Shown here: piece by piece, positions 25,504 to 34,307 of the stretch
Numbering within the stretch: the stretch's first letter is position 1
Layout of the letters: every line of letters starts with the position of its first letter
NCBI GenBank assembly: GCA_050287965.1
Contig: JBNKCX010000011.1
Location: forward strand, 1-45,883
Origin: CBFDBF01 sp050287965
GTDB lineage: Bacteria > Pseudomonadota > Gammaproteobacteria > Chromatiales > Chromatiaceae
DNA length: 45,883 nt
Reading direction: 5' to 3'
The notes under the pieces: model-generated
Databases searched by the model: none
Told to the model about the DNA's origin: nothing
The model's input: the letters and a program-made list of their open reading frames with translations, nothing else
Made by a program: the position numbers and the translations under genes

Positions 25504-25563
25504 TATTCGTTCTCCCGATAGGCACCCCCGGAGGGGGCATCAATCTGTTTGGGATAACTCAAT

Positions 25564-25577
25564 GCAAACCACATGCC
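25564..25577 (-). promoter_or_regulatory. Sigma-54 promoter of the nifB operon
   Basis: On the minus strand GGCAT-GTGGT-TTGC keeps GG-N10-GC and most of TGGCACN5TTGC. It is about 60 bases before the nifB ATG. A G/C hairpin (CCCCC/GGGGG, about 25524-25537) follows in the leader. Confidence 0.85.
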
Positions 25578-25672
25578 TACTTTTTATTGGTACATAATCA
25601 TATGTTTTTCAAAGGAAATATTTTTACACCCTAGGTGCATGTAGGGGAGACGACAAATCCCGCCGCGACAAA

Positions 25673-25688
25673 TGTCGCTGTTGCTACA
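25673..25688. promoter_or_regulatory. NifA upstream activator site of the nifB operon
   Basis: TGT-CGCTGTTGCT-ACA, matching TGT-N10-ACA, about 96 bases upstream of the -24 element. It overlaps a perfect palindrome GCGACA-AA-TGTCGC (25665-25678). Confidence 0.8.
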
Positions 25689-25817
25689 GACCTCCCCCGG
25701 GGAGCGGTTCCCGCTTTTTCTCTATGATCTACGGGAAATTCCTCCGCCAACACCCTTTGCAACCGGGAGAGAAGGTATAGAATGGGTTGCAGATCCCGAG
25801 AACCTCTATCTGATCCG

Positions 25818-26261
25818 ATGAAGAAACGATTCTACCTGCTGGCTGTTCTCACCATCCTGCCCGTCGCCTGTTCTTCGGACAGTGACCTGCGGCCCTTCAC
25901 CAGTGACGGTTGCTCACTGTTTCCGGACAGATCTCTTATAAGCTCCGACGATTGGTGCTCCTGTTGCCTGCAACACGATCTTGCTTACTGGCGCGGCGGC
26001 ACCGCCGAAGAACGAAAAATCGCGGATCTACAGCTTAAAGACTGCGTTCTGGAGAAGACCGGAAACCAGGCATTGGCGATCATGATGTACGACGGCGTAC
26101 GTCTGGGCGGCAGCCCCTATTTCTATAACTGGTACCGCTGGGGATACGGTTGGAGCTATGACCGCAAATATCAGGCACTTACCCCCGAAGAGAAAGAGCA
26201 GGCGGAGCGGCTGCAGAAAAAATACTTCGCCAGCAACCCAAAACCGGTATGTAAAAAATAG
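25818..26261 (+). CDS. Exported phospholipase A2-like protein
   Basis: 147 residues from ATG 25818, with a signal sequence (KKRFYLLAVLTILPVA) and a possible lipid Cys18, though LPVAC is a weak lipobox. The core WCSCCLQHDLAYWRGG carries the CCxxHD signature of the phospholipase A2 fold (Cys49, Cys50, His53, Asp54), followed by RKIADLQLKDCV. Such secreted enzymes hydrolyse the sn-2 ester of phospholipids, with His-Asp catalysis and Ca2+. The usual Ca-loop glycines are not obvious, so activity is uncertain. It diverges from nifB but shows no sigma-54 promoter of its own. Confidence 0.68.
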   Translation: MKKRFYLLAVLTILPVACSSDSDLRPFTSDGCSLFPDRSLISSDDWCSCCLQHDLAYWRGGTAEERKIADLQLKDCVLEKTGNQALAIMMYDGVRLGGSPYFYNWYRWGYGWSYDRKYQALTPEEKEQAERLQKKYFASNPKPVCKK

Positions 26262-26376
26262 CCGCAGCTCTCCGGGTGGCCCGGCGTCACGCCCTCTGAT
26301 CCGCGTCTTTTAACCCCGCACTGAAATACGAGAACCGGTTCGCAAATCCCCGAGAGGGTCCCGAAATTCACATGAC

Positions 26377-26386
26377 CCACATGTGG
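26377..26386. promoter_or_regulatory. Short palindrome upstream of hydrolase gene
   Basis: CCACATGTGG is a perfect 10-bp palindrome about 100 bases before the hydrolase start; a possible operator, nothing more can be said. Confidence 0.25.
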
Positions 26387-26483
26387 TTTTGTTCCACTAT
26401 ATAGGTATCCCCGGATCGGGGTCATTCTCCTGCGGCATACTCACTCCGGGTGGAGATCAAAAACAAAAGGGAGGGGGAAAGAT

Positions 26484-27356
26484 TTGAAGACAATCAAGGC
26501 TATCGGGAAGGCGTCGACCCTGTTTCTGTTGATCGCGATTGTCGCCGGATGCGCCGCCCCCCGGCAAAAGGCGGCCGAAAGCATCACTACCGTCAGTTCG
26601 GCGGACGGCAGCCCCATCGCTTATGGTGTGGAAGGCCAGGGCAACCTCACCATCGTTTTTATCCATTGCTGGACCTGCAACCACACCTTCTGGAAGCCCC
26701 AGATCGATTACTTCTCCCGCACCAACCGCGTGATATGGCTTGATTTGGCGGGGCATGGCCAGTCCGGTAGCACCCGTAACAACTACACCATGCAATCGTT
26801 TGGAGAGGATGTGGCCGCGGTGGTCAACCGGGCCGGCGGCGACCATGTCATCCTGGTCGGTCACTCCATGGGCGGACCGGTGGCGATCGAGGCGGCAAAA
26901 CTACTGGGCGAGCGGGTGGTCGGAATTGTCGGCGTCGATACTTTTTATACACCGTTTGAATGGCCCACGTCAGAAGCCGATATCGACCAGTTCGTAAAAC
27001 CGTTTGAAGAGGACTTCAACAGCACTTCGGAAAATATGGTGCGCTCCATGTTCACGCCGGAGGCCGATCCCGCTGTAATTGACCGGGTGGTAAATCAGAT
27101 GGGGGTTGCCGACCCGAAGATAGGGATAAGTGCCATGTATTCCATATTCAGATGGAATGCCGATAATAATCCCGGCACTCTAAAACAGTATGCGGGAATC
27201 CTTCGCAATATTAACGGCGCCCCAACGGGGGAAGAAACCGAGTTGGATGAAAGCGTAATCCTGGTCCCTCAGGTAGGCCACTTCGTCGCACAGGTTAAGC
27301 CCGACGAGTTCAATCAGATTCTGGAGACGTTTATTGCCGAGTATCAGGCACATTAG
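26484..27356 (+). CDS. Alpha/beta-hydrolase lipoprotein
   Basis: 290 residues. The signal peptide ends in the lipobox VAGC (Cys23), so the enzyme is probably anchored in the outer or inner membrane facing the periplasm. It has an oxyanion segment FIHCWTCN, the strand LDLAGHGQSG, the nucleophile elbow GHSMGG with Ser128, and QVGHFVAQ near the end with the likely catalytic His. The start is TTG 26484 with GGGAGGGGG about 6 bases upstream. The substrate is unknown. Confidence 0.85.
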   Translation: MKTIKAIGKASTLFLLIAIVAGCAAPRQKAAESITTVSSADGSPIAYGVEGQGNLTIVFIHCWTCNHTFWKPQIDYFSRTNRVIWLDLAGHGQSGSTRNNYTMQSFGEDVAAVVNRAGGDHVILVGHSMGGPVAIEAAKLLGERVVGIVGVDTFYTPFEWPTSEADIDQFVKPFEEDFNSTSENMVRSMFTPEADPAVIDRVVNQMGVADPKIGISAMYSIFRWNADNNPGTLKQYAGILRNINGAPTGEETELDESVILVPQVGHFVAQVKPDEFNQILETFIAEYQAH

Positions 27357-27437
27357 GAGAGCCTTAACGGCCGACTCCGCGACTTTTCCGGTGAACGCGC
27401 CTGCCGGGCGTGGACATTGCAACAGGGAGGGGTGCAG

Positions 27438-27887
27438 ATGCAACGGATAACAAGGAATATTTTATCACCGCTTTTTGCGGTTCTGAGTATGCTGGCCGTT
27501 ACCGGCTGCGACCGGAACATCGAGCAAACCGAGTGGATCGGGGTGGTAACTGCGGAACTGAGTGACCTGGGAGGAGGAAGCTTTTTTATGGCATCCGTCC
27601 TCACCGTCCCGGAAGACGGTCGCTATATATTGTTGTTCGACCCCGAACTGATGACGGTCGGGGTCGCCGACAACGGTGGTTCGATCGTCTGGGAGCTGGG
27701 GAAAAACTATCATATCCGGGGGGAACTGGTGAACGACCCCCAGGAACTGGAGGTCGCCGAGCGGTTAGGCTTTTCCAGGATTATCCGCGCAACCTACATA
27801 GAACTCCTGCAGGACACCTCGCCCAAATCCCAAACAGAAAAAGGCGAACAATACAGTGCCACCCGTGTCTGGTCGGTGAGGCCCTGA
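27438..27887 (+). CDS. Small lipoprotein, unknown
   Basis: 149 residues from ATG 27438 (GGGAGGGG upstream). The signal peptide ends in the lipobox VTGC. The mature part looks like a small beta fold (EWIGVVTAELSDLGGG, DGRYILLFDPE, NYHIRGELVNDPQELEVAERLG). No family is recognised. It follows the hydrolase gene by 81 bases on the same strand. Confidence 0.68.
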   Translation: MQRITRNILSPLFAVLSMLAVTGCDRNIEQTEWIGVVTAELSDLGGGSFFMASVLTVPEDGRYILLFDPELMTVGVADNGGSIVWELGKNYHIRGELVNDPQELEVAERLGFSRIIRATYIELLQDTSPKSQTEKGEQYSATRVWSVRP

Positions 27888-27934
27888 GGCTCAGTCCGGA
27901 TCCTTATCCGGTTCATCCCGGGCGTGTCGTCACC

Positions 27935-27963
27935 GGGCGGACTTGCGTTTCCCATGTCCGCCC
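27935..27963. terminator. Hairpin between convergent genes
   Basis: GGGCGGAC and GTCCGCCC form an 8-bp stem around 13 bases between the lipoprotein gene and the chemoreceptor. No T run follows; a possible bidirectional terminator. Confidence 0.4.
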
Positions 27964-28056
27964 CCGCGGAGGTCGGAATTCCGGGACTGCCCAATAACGC
28001 CCGGATCCCGGACTCATTCGGGATAAAATCACAAATTCCGCCGACAACGGCAACTT

Positions 28057-30438
28057 CTATTTCCCGTTCTCATCCTCAGCCTTGACCACGCTTCCCTTTA
28101 ATGCACCCCCGCTCACGTGGAATTGACTTACCAGGTTAAAGAGCGTGTCTCCCAGTCGGGCAAGCATCTCACTGGACGCCGCCGTCTGTTCCGCCCCGGA
28201 CGCCGTACCCTGTGCGGCCTGCGAGATCCTATCCACGTTTCGGGCGATATCTTCGGTGACCACAGACTGCTCCTCACTCGCACTGGCAATCTGGGTACTC
28301 ATATCCAGTAGCCGCTGCATGGCGTTTTCGATCTCCTCAAACGCATGCTGCGTCTGTTCCGACAGACTGACGGTGGTTTCGATATCCGCTTTGTTTTCCT
28401 GCAGCAGATGTACCGTTTCATCGCTGCGGGACTGCAGCGATTCGATGATGGAACGAATCTCCTCGGTCGACTCCTGGGTCTTCATGGCCAGTGTCCGCAC
28501 CTCATCAGCCACTACCGCAAAACCACGTCCGTGTTCCCCGGCGCGGGCGGCTTCAATAGCGGCATTCAGCGCCAACAGATTGGTCTGTTCAGCTATTCCA
28601 CGAATCACATCCAGCACGGTCCCGACACTGGTACTATCCTGCTGCAACGCCTCGATTACCTCGTGCGATTGCTTCAGGCGGTTTGAAAGCTGGTGCACCG
28701 CGGCAACGCTGCGTTCAATGATATTTTTGCCGTTATTGACCTGACCTCCGGCATGATTGGCCGCGTCAGCCGTGGCCTGAGTGTTGACCGCCACCTCCTT
28801 AACACTGGCGGTCATTTCCTCGATGGCAGTAGCAACCTGCTGGATCTCTTCCTGCTGCTGCTCCACGTTCTGACGGGTATCATTGGTAACCATCGACAGC
28901 TCTTCCGACGCCGTGGTCAGCTCATTTGTGGAATCACCAACCTGTTGCATGATCGAATCGAGCTTCTCCACAAACTTGTTAAAGGCGGCCGCCAGCTGCC
29001 CCAGCTCATCCGAGGCGCTGGCATCCAGACGTACGGTAAGATCACCGGAACCACTTGAGATATCCTCCATGGACCCGACGATGCGCTCCAACGGCCGCGT
29101 CAAAGCTCTGCTGAATGTCCACCCCAGTATGCCGCTGAGTACCAGCAGCACTATTGCGGTTGTAATGATTATGTAAGTGGTCTGGTCATGCAGGGCGATC
29201 GCTTCGGCATACGCCTCCGCCTCGTCTATTTCGGCGAGAATGGCCCAGCGCTGACCGTTTATATCGAGCGGCTTATAGGCTGATAATACCGGCACGCCCC
29301 GGTAATCAGGGAAAGTATCAAAACCTGTTTCGCCGCTTACGGCCTTTTTGGCGCCCGGCGAACGAACGCTTTGCAGGCCGATAACCGTCTGCTTGGCCTC
29401 CATGGTCTCAATGGTGGTGGCATCCTCCGCATTGGTGGACTTGAGTGCTTCAAGAAATCCTTTTTGATCCTCGATCCAGAAACGACTCAGACTGCGCATC
29501 TTAAAATCGGAGCCAATGAGATAGGTCTCCCCGCTATCCCCCAGACCCGAATCTTTCCATCTGCCGTCACCGGTCATTACGCTGTTGATCTTATCGATCG
29601 GCATTTGGAAAGCGATAACCCCGATAACTTTGCCCTGATCAAAAATCGGTGCTGCGAGAAACGCGGCCGGATCCTGATATGACGGCAGGTAAGGCGCAAA
29701 ATCTGTCATAAAGGTCTTGCCCTCAGCCAGTTTCATGGCTCCGCGGTATGCGGCGGCAAGCCCGGAATCTGCGAAGGGGCCGCTTTTCAGAGAAGTAGCG
29801 AAATCAAGTTCCTTGAATACGGTGTAAACAACTTCACCGGTATCGGCATCGATTAAAAAGATATCGTAGTAACCGAAGCGCTGCTGCAGCTCTCGAAAAG
29901 CCGCGTGATAAAGTTTGTGCGCCTGAGAATAGCTGGAGCCATCCGGATTCTCCTCCAGCTTGTCTTTTTCGCCCAGGGGGTTGGGATTATTCAGAATATA
30001 GCGAAACTGCAAAGGCACGGCCGCCTGACCCAGTTTGGAAAACATCTGATCCGTATCGACCTGCCGCCCGCTATTGTGTTTCGCATACTCGGCGGAAAAG
30101 GTACTGGAATAATAACTCTTGAGTGGTTCTCTTTCCTGGGCAATGTCCGCACCCACCTCACTCGCCATCGCGCGATACCCGGCAGATAGTTTATGCATGG
30201 CATCGATGGTCATGCGGTCCTTGGCATGGACCAGCGCCTGGTTGCTAATGGACTGAAAATAGCCTGCGATCTGCACCGCCCGGTTTTCGCGCAGCGCGGT
30301 CAGCCTGGACTGGGCCTGATTCTGTAAAGCGCTTTCCGCATGATCGACGGCGTTCCAACCGATCAGCGTACTGGCAATTAATGCAGGGACCAATGCCAGC
30401 AGAATGCTGCCGACCCTGAGTTTCGTCTTGATTCGCAT
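28057..30438 (-). CDS. Methyl-accepting chemotaxis protein with large periplasmic (dCache) domain
   Basis: 793 residues. A first membrane helix (residues about 8-30) and a second (about 425-448) enclose a roughly 390-residue dCache-type sensor. HAMP follows (SRALTRPLERIVGSM), then a signalling domain with LLALNAAIEAARAGEHGRG. The ligand cannot be deduced. It lies downstream of nifA on the same strand, but a strong hairpin and 313 bases separate them. No pentapeptide tether is seen at the C-terminus. Confidence 0.9.
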   Translation of the reverse strand: MRIKTKLRVGSILLALVPALIASTLIGWNAVDHAESALQNQAQSRLTALRENRAVQIAGYFQSISNQALVHAKDRMTIDAMHKLSAGYRAMASEVGADIAQEREPLKSYYSSTFSAEYAKHNSGRQVDTDQMFSKLGQAAVPLQFRYILNNPNPLGEKDKLEENPDGSSYSQAHKLYHAAFRELQQRFGYYDIFLIDADTGEVVYTVFKELDFATSLKSGPFADSGLAAAYRGAMKLAEGKTFMTDFAPYLPSYQDPAAFLAAPIFDQGKVIGVIAFQMPIDKINSVMTGDGRWKDSGLGDSGETYLIGSDFKMRSLSRFWIEDQKGFLEALKSTNAEDATTIETMEAKQTVIGLQSVRSPGAKKAVSGETGFDTFPDYRGVPVLSAYKPLDINGQRWAILAEIDEAEAYAEAIALHDQTTYIIITTAIVLLVLSGILGWTFSRALTRPLERIVGSMEDISSGSGDLTVRLDASASDELGQLAAAFNKFVEKLDSIMQQVGDSTNELTTASEELSMVTNDTRQNVEQQQEEIQQVATAIEEMTASVKEVAVNTQATADAANHAGGQVNNGKNIIERSVAAVHQLSNRLKQSHEVIEALQQDSTSVGTVLDVIRGIAEQTNLLALNAAIEAARAGEHGRGFAVVADEVRTLAMKTQESTEEIRSIIESLQSRSDETVHLLQENKADIETTVSLSEQTQHAFEEIENAMQRLLDMSTQIASASEEQSVVTEDIARNVDRISQAAQGTASGAEQTAASSEMLARLGDTLFNLVSQFHVSGGALKGSVVKAEDENGK

Positions 30439-30751
30439 CGATTACACCTCGCGCATTACTTGAGAGTCCGGTAAGGCTCCCACTGAACCGATACCAAAAC
30501 CGATCCACGCAGGAGTTGTCATTGCCTTCCCCGACTGCCTGGTTCCTTTGCAATCCGCGCTTCAAATAAGCGCATTGGCGTTCCCTATTCGAGATAAGTT
30601 TCCGGGTAACAATCCTGAATCTCACTGGATTACTCCCTACCCGAGCCCAATGGCGACCCACCCGGTGGAAACTTTAGTGATACCCTTGAAAATACGCGGT
30701 TTAGAGGCCCTCTCTCCACGGGGAGGAGAGAGGGAGGGGAGCGGAAGGATA
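30439..30751. other. Intergenic stretch between nifA and the chemoreceptor
   Basis: No gene is supported. It holds the hairpin at 30708-30734. A poor GG-N10-GC match for the minus strand (about 30574-30590) is not convincing as a sigma-54 promoter. Confidence 0.4.
30708..30734 (-). terminator. Strong hairpin after nifA
   Basis: CCCTCTCTCC and GGAGAGAGGG form a perfect 10-bp stem with a 7-base loop, 18 bases after the nifA stop. No T run follows, so it may stabilise the mRNA end or work with Rho. Confidence 0.55.
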
Positions 30752-32305
30752 TTAGATCTGCCGTACCTTGATGTTCAGGGTCTGAATGCGATAGCCGATC
30801 TGGCGGGGCGTCATACCCAATAGACGGGCGGCCTTGGCCTGGACCCATCCGGCCTGCTCCAGGGCGGCGATGACCCTTTCCCGCTCATCCAGATCCGGGT
30901 CGTCGAGATCGATCTGAGGGCCGGAGTTCACCTTGGAGGGGCCCGGCTGAGAAGCCCCCGGTAACCCGGAGAGATCGACGGTTCGACCGTCAATCCTCCC
31001 CTCTTCACTCATCACCGCGGCGCGTTCCAGGCAGTTTTCCAGCTCCCGTACGTTGCCCGGCCAGTCGTAACGCATCAGCTGGCGAATGGCGCTGTCGTCG
31101 ATTTCCAGTTCCCGTCCCTGGCTCCTGGCGATCTTGCTCACCAGAAAACGGGCAAGCTCCGGGATATCCTCCGCCCGTTCCCGCAGGGGCGGGGTCTGAA
31201 TGGGCATGACGTTTAGCCGGTAATAAAGATCTTCGCGAAACTCACCCTTCTGTACCTCCGACTCCAGATTCCGATTGGTGGCCGCCACTACCCGCACATC
31301 CACCACCTGGGTCTTGATACCTCCGACCCGCTCAAACTCCCCCTCCTGCAGAACCCGTAACAGCTTGGCCTGGAAGGCGGGGCTGATCTCGCCGATCTCA
31401 TCAAGAAAAATGGTGCCGCCATGGGCCTGTTCAAAACGTCCCTTGCGCTGACTGACCGCCCCGGTGAAGGCGCCTTTTTCATGACCGAAGAGTTCGGATT
31501 CCAGCAAGTTGTCCGGCAGAGCGGCGCAGTTCAGCTTGATGAAAGGGCCGTTAGCACGCGGCGAATTGTAGTGGATGGCGTTGGCGATCAGCTCCTTACC
31601 GGTGCCGGACTCGCCGCGAACCAGGACCGTTGTGTTCCACTTTGCCACCTGTCGCACTTGATCGAACACCAGGCGCATGGCGCTGGTGCGCCCCACCATA
31701 TTGGAGAAGCCGTGCTCGCCGCGCACCTGCCGCCGCAGGGAGTCCCGCTCCGACTTCAGCTCCGACTGCGCATCCTCTACCTTCTTGGCGAGACGCACGC
31801 TCTGGCCGATGAGGTTCGCCACCATTTCCAGAAAACGCTTATGGGTTTCCAATGCACCGTGCTCTCTCATCGGCTGGGCGGCCAACACACCGGCGGTATG
31901 ATCGCCGATGGGGATGGGGACGCCGATGAACGGCAACTCCTTATTGTAGACCCCGAGCCGGTCGAGGAACCGGTCCTCATCCGAGATACGCGGCAAAACC
32001 ACCGGCTCGCCGCTTTCCATGATATCGCCGACGATCCCTTCTCCCGGTTTATAGCGTATCGCATTAAACGGCATGGGATTCTCATGCAACGCGGAAACCA
32101 GCAGATCTCCGCTTTCCTCGTCCAACAGGCTGATCATGCCGTGCCGCATATTGCCGGAGTCATTCAAGGTCCTGAGCACTTCCGTCAGGGTATCGCGGAA
32201 ATCGAGGGAACGGCTCAGGATCTGACTGACCAGATAGAGGGTCTCAAGTTGCGTCTCTATGAGGGAGCTGTCGCTGCCGCGCTTTGCCGCTTTAGCCGGA
32301 CTCAT
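30752..32305 (-). CDS. nifA: NifA, sigma-54-dependent activator of nif genes
   Basis: 517 residues. An N-terminal GAF domain (about 20-165) precedes the AAA+ domain with Walker A GESGTGKE, the sigma-54-contacting GAFTGA loop and LDEIGEIS. A Fis-type helix-turn-helix follows at the C-terminus (QAKAARLLGMTPRQIGYRIQTL). The linker between AAA+ and HTH has no Cys pair, which marks the NifL-controlled, not directly oxygen-sensitive class, as the adjacent nifL agrees. ATG 32305 lies 7 bases after GGAGAG; a GTG just upstream is less well spaced. The start overlaps the nifL stop region. Confidence 0.97.
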   Translation of the reverse strand: MSPAKAAKRGSDSSLIETQLETLYLVSQILSRSLDFRDTLTEVLRTLNDSGNMRHGMISLLDEESGDLLVSALHENPMPFNAIRYKPGEGIVGDIMESGEPVVLPRISDEDRFLDRLGVYNKELPFIGVPIPIGDHTAGVLAAQPMREHGALETHKRFLEMVANLIGQSVRLAKKVEDAQSELKSERDSLRRQVRGEHGFSNMVGRTSAMRLVFDQVRQVAKWNTTVLVRGESGTGKELIANAIHYNSPRANGPFIKLNCAALPDNLLESELFGHEKGAFTGAVSQRKGRFEQAHGGTIFLDEIGEISPAFQAKLLRVLQEGEFERVGGIKTQVVDVRVVAATNRNLESEVQKGEFREDLYYRLNVMPIQTPPLRERAEDIPELARFLVSKIARSQGRELEIDDSAIRQLMRYDWPGNVRELENCLERAAVMSEEGRIDGRTVDLSGLPGASQPGPSKVNSGPQIDLDDPDLDERERVIAALEQAGWVQAKAARLLGMTPRQIGYRIQTLNIKVRQI

Positions 32306-32309
32306 CACA

Positions 32310-33941
32310 TCACTCTCCTACCGTTCCGTTTACGGGTAATCTGATTACAACGCGGCAGCCGTTACGATAATCCCCGTCAATGTCGATGCTGCCGCCGTGA
32401 TCGATGGCCACTTCCTGCGCCATGGTCAATCCCATGCCGGCGTGCCCCGCGGCCCGCTTCCAACCGCAGAAAAAGGGCTCCAACGCCTTCAGGCGATTGG
32501 ACTCCGGAAGTCCGTCGCCGTTATCTATCACCTCGATCACGAGATCCTGGCCGTCGGTACCGGTCAACAACCTGATCTCACGGTAATCCCGGCCCGACTC
32601 GTTAAGTGCATACATGGCATTTTCGATGAGATATTTAAAAAGGCTGCGTAACGAATTCGCTCTACCGTTCACCGAGGGCAGAACCGGGGTCGGCAGCCAG
32701 TCCACCACCACGCCGGCACCAATCAAACGGTTGGTGGTGAGACGCAGTACCTCATGCAGTATTTCATTGATATTCAGTCTTGAGGTCTGTTCGGGAGGAG
32801 ACGCGGGAAGCGCCACCTTGAGACTCTCCAGCGCCTCATCACCGCTTTCCAGAGCCTGCCGCAGAGCGTAGCGCAGGGCATCATGTTCACCATTTGGATC
32901 CGGCATGGCCAGAGCCGCCTTAATGACGTTCAAAGGCGCCTGCAGTTTGAAAATCGCTCCGGAGATGGTTTCCCGCAGCGTTTCCATCATCTGCTGTTCC
33001 ACCATGCTGGCACGAATCATATTCAGTCGTGCCTCATTGATACGGTTTCGACTCGCAGTCACCTCATTGGCAATCAGCAGTAAACAACAGCGACCGGCCT
33101 GCGACGGTTTGAAATAGCTCTCGGCGGCCTCGTCGAGTTCAGCGACACGCACCCCGGAACAGGAATACCAGCGGGGCGAGCCGCTGCCGGGCGGGTCGAG
33201 TCTGACCTCGATATTGGAAAACCCTTCACCCGCGTAACAGGCCTTTGCGATATCAAATCCGATCTGTTGTTCCAATGCATCAAGAATCAGCCCGGCCGGT
33301 TCAACACCTCCCAGATCACCGAGCAACGTCTTATAAGCATGATTATCAGATAACACCTTGCGCTCGGCCGTCACCATAGCCACCACCATGGGTGCCGCAT
33401 CCAGGGCCGCCTCGGTCAACTCCTTGTGAAACTTCAGTCGCTGCTCCAGTTGATGCATGGCCGTGACATCCCGATGCATACCCAAGTAGTAGGCGATGTG
33501 ACCGTCACGATCCACCACCGGAGAAATGACAAGCTCGGCGAGATACTCCTCTTTATTTTTGCGATGATTGACCAGAGTCCCCTGCCACACCCGACCATCC
33601 GTTATGGTTCGCCAAAGTTCTTCGTAAACTTCCGGAGGCGTGGAACGACTGGATAGGACCGACTCGTTCCTGCCGATCACCTCGTCGCGCATATAACCGG
33701 TTAACCGTTCGAAAGCGGTATTCACGTAAAGGATCCGGGCGGTGGGTTCGGTGATGGAGATGGCGATCGGAGCCTGCTCCACCGACTCCAGAAACAGCTT
33801 CGGCGGCAGAAACTGACGGGACTCGCCGGAACCGAACGCCTCGATCACCTCCGCGGGAGTGCCTTCCGGCGGTTCGGCCAGGAAGCGACTGACGGCATCG
33901 ATAACTCGACCATTGGCGGTAGGTTTTTCGTGGCGGCTCAT
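32310..33941 (-). CDS. nifL: NifL, redox/nitrogen-responsive anti-activator of NifA
   Basis: 543 residues. A first PAS domain (about 50-160, SVEQAPIAISITEP and YVNTAFERLTGY) is the FAD-type redox sensor; a second follows (about 175-295). The C-terminal part resembles a histidine kinase with an N box (IENAMYALNES) and GDGLPES/GMGLTMAQEV. At the phospho-acceptor place of the HELRTPL motif it reads FKLQAPLNVI, with Phe331 instead of His, in line with NifL acting by protein binding and not by phosphotransfer. It is translationally linked to nifA. Confidence 0.94.
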   Translation of the reverse strand: MSRHEKPTANGRVIDAVSRFLAEPPEGTPAEVIEAFGSGESRQFLPPKLFLESVEQAPIAISITEPTARILYVNTAFERLTGYMRDEVIGRNESVLSSRSTPPEVYEELWRTITDGRVWQGTLVNHRKNKEEYLAELVISPVVDRDGHIAYYLGMHRDVTAMHQLEQRLKFHKELTEAALDAAPMVVAMVTAERKVLSDNHAYKTLLGDLGGVEPAGLILDALEQQIGFDIAKACYAGEGFSNIEVRLDPPGSGSPRWYSCSGVRVAELDEAAESYFKPSQAGRCCLLLIANEVTASRNRINEARLNMIRASMVEQQMMETLRETISGAIFKLQAPLNVIKAALAMPDPNGEHDALRYALRQALESGDEALESLKVALPASPPEQTSRLNINEILHEVLRLTTNRLIGAGVVVDWLPTPVLPSVNGRANSLRSLFKYLIENAMYALNESGRDYREIRLLTGTDGQDLVIEVIDNGDGLPESNRLKALEPFFCGWKRAAGHAGMGLTMAQEVAIDHGGSIDIDGDYRNGCRVVIRLPVNGTVGE

Positions 33942-33992
33942 TTTCGGCAGCGTTCCCTATGGGTCTCAATCGGCAACATAAATTATGGAATT

Positions 33993-34006
33993 GCAAAAGC
34001 CGTACC
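33993..34006 (-). promoter_or_regulatory. Sigma-54 promoter of nifLA
   Basis: On the minus strand TGGTAC-GGCTT-TTGCA (34007-33992) matches the RpoN consensus closely, about 50 bases before the nifL start. Confidence 0.85.
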
Positions 34007-34069
34007 ACGCCATATCACCCTTTAACCGGCGGATTCCGTGGAAATCGCGCCCTAAATTGGGGCGTTTAT

Positions 34070-34085
34070 TGTAATGAATGCGACA
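34070..34085. promoter_or_regulatory. NifA-type activator site 1 of nifLA
   Basis: TGT-AATGAATGCG-ACA, 63 bases upstream of the nifLA -24 element, suggesting NifA autoactivation. Confidence 0.72.
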
Positions 34086-34103
34086 AATTAGGGAGTTCGA
34101 TCC

Positions 34104-34119
34104 TGTAGGAGACCCCACA
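34104..34119. promoter_or_regulatory. NifA-type activator site 2 of nifLA/modABC
   Basis: TGT-AGGAGACCCC-ACA, start to start 34 bases from site 1. It sits between divergent nifLA and modABC and could act on both. Confidence 0.68.
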
Positions 34120-34241
34120 ACCCGCACCGCCGTTAACCAAACCCCGGCCGAACGGCCCGTACCCCGGTGCGGCCTGAAAGCGCAGGGGATTGCGGACTGC
34201 GGCATCACCTAAAGACGCCCCCATAACCAGCCTGGGCGCCC

Positions 34242-34257
34242 TGGCATATTTCTTGAT
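34242..34257 (+). promoter_or_regulatory. Near-consensus sigma-54-like sequence before modA
   Basis: TGGCAT-ATTTC-TTGAT has a good -24 part, but the -12 GC is GA, which usually weakens RpoN promoters strongly. Listed as a possibility only. Confidence 0.3.
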
Positions 34258-34307
34258 TCCAATAAACCAGAGATACACGTGGTATCGGAAAACCTTTGGG
34301 GAGTCAC

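Noticed and set aside
23989..25521. 510-codon plus-strand frame over nifB
   Set aside because: Antisense to nifB; His-rich, low-complexity translation without recognisable domains.
31421..32344. 307-codon plus-strand frame over nifA
   Set aside because: Antisense to nifA with no ribosome-binding site or recognised domain.
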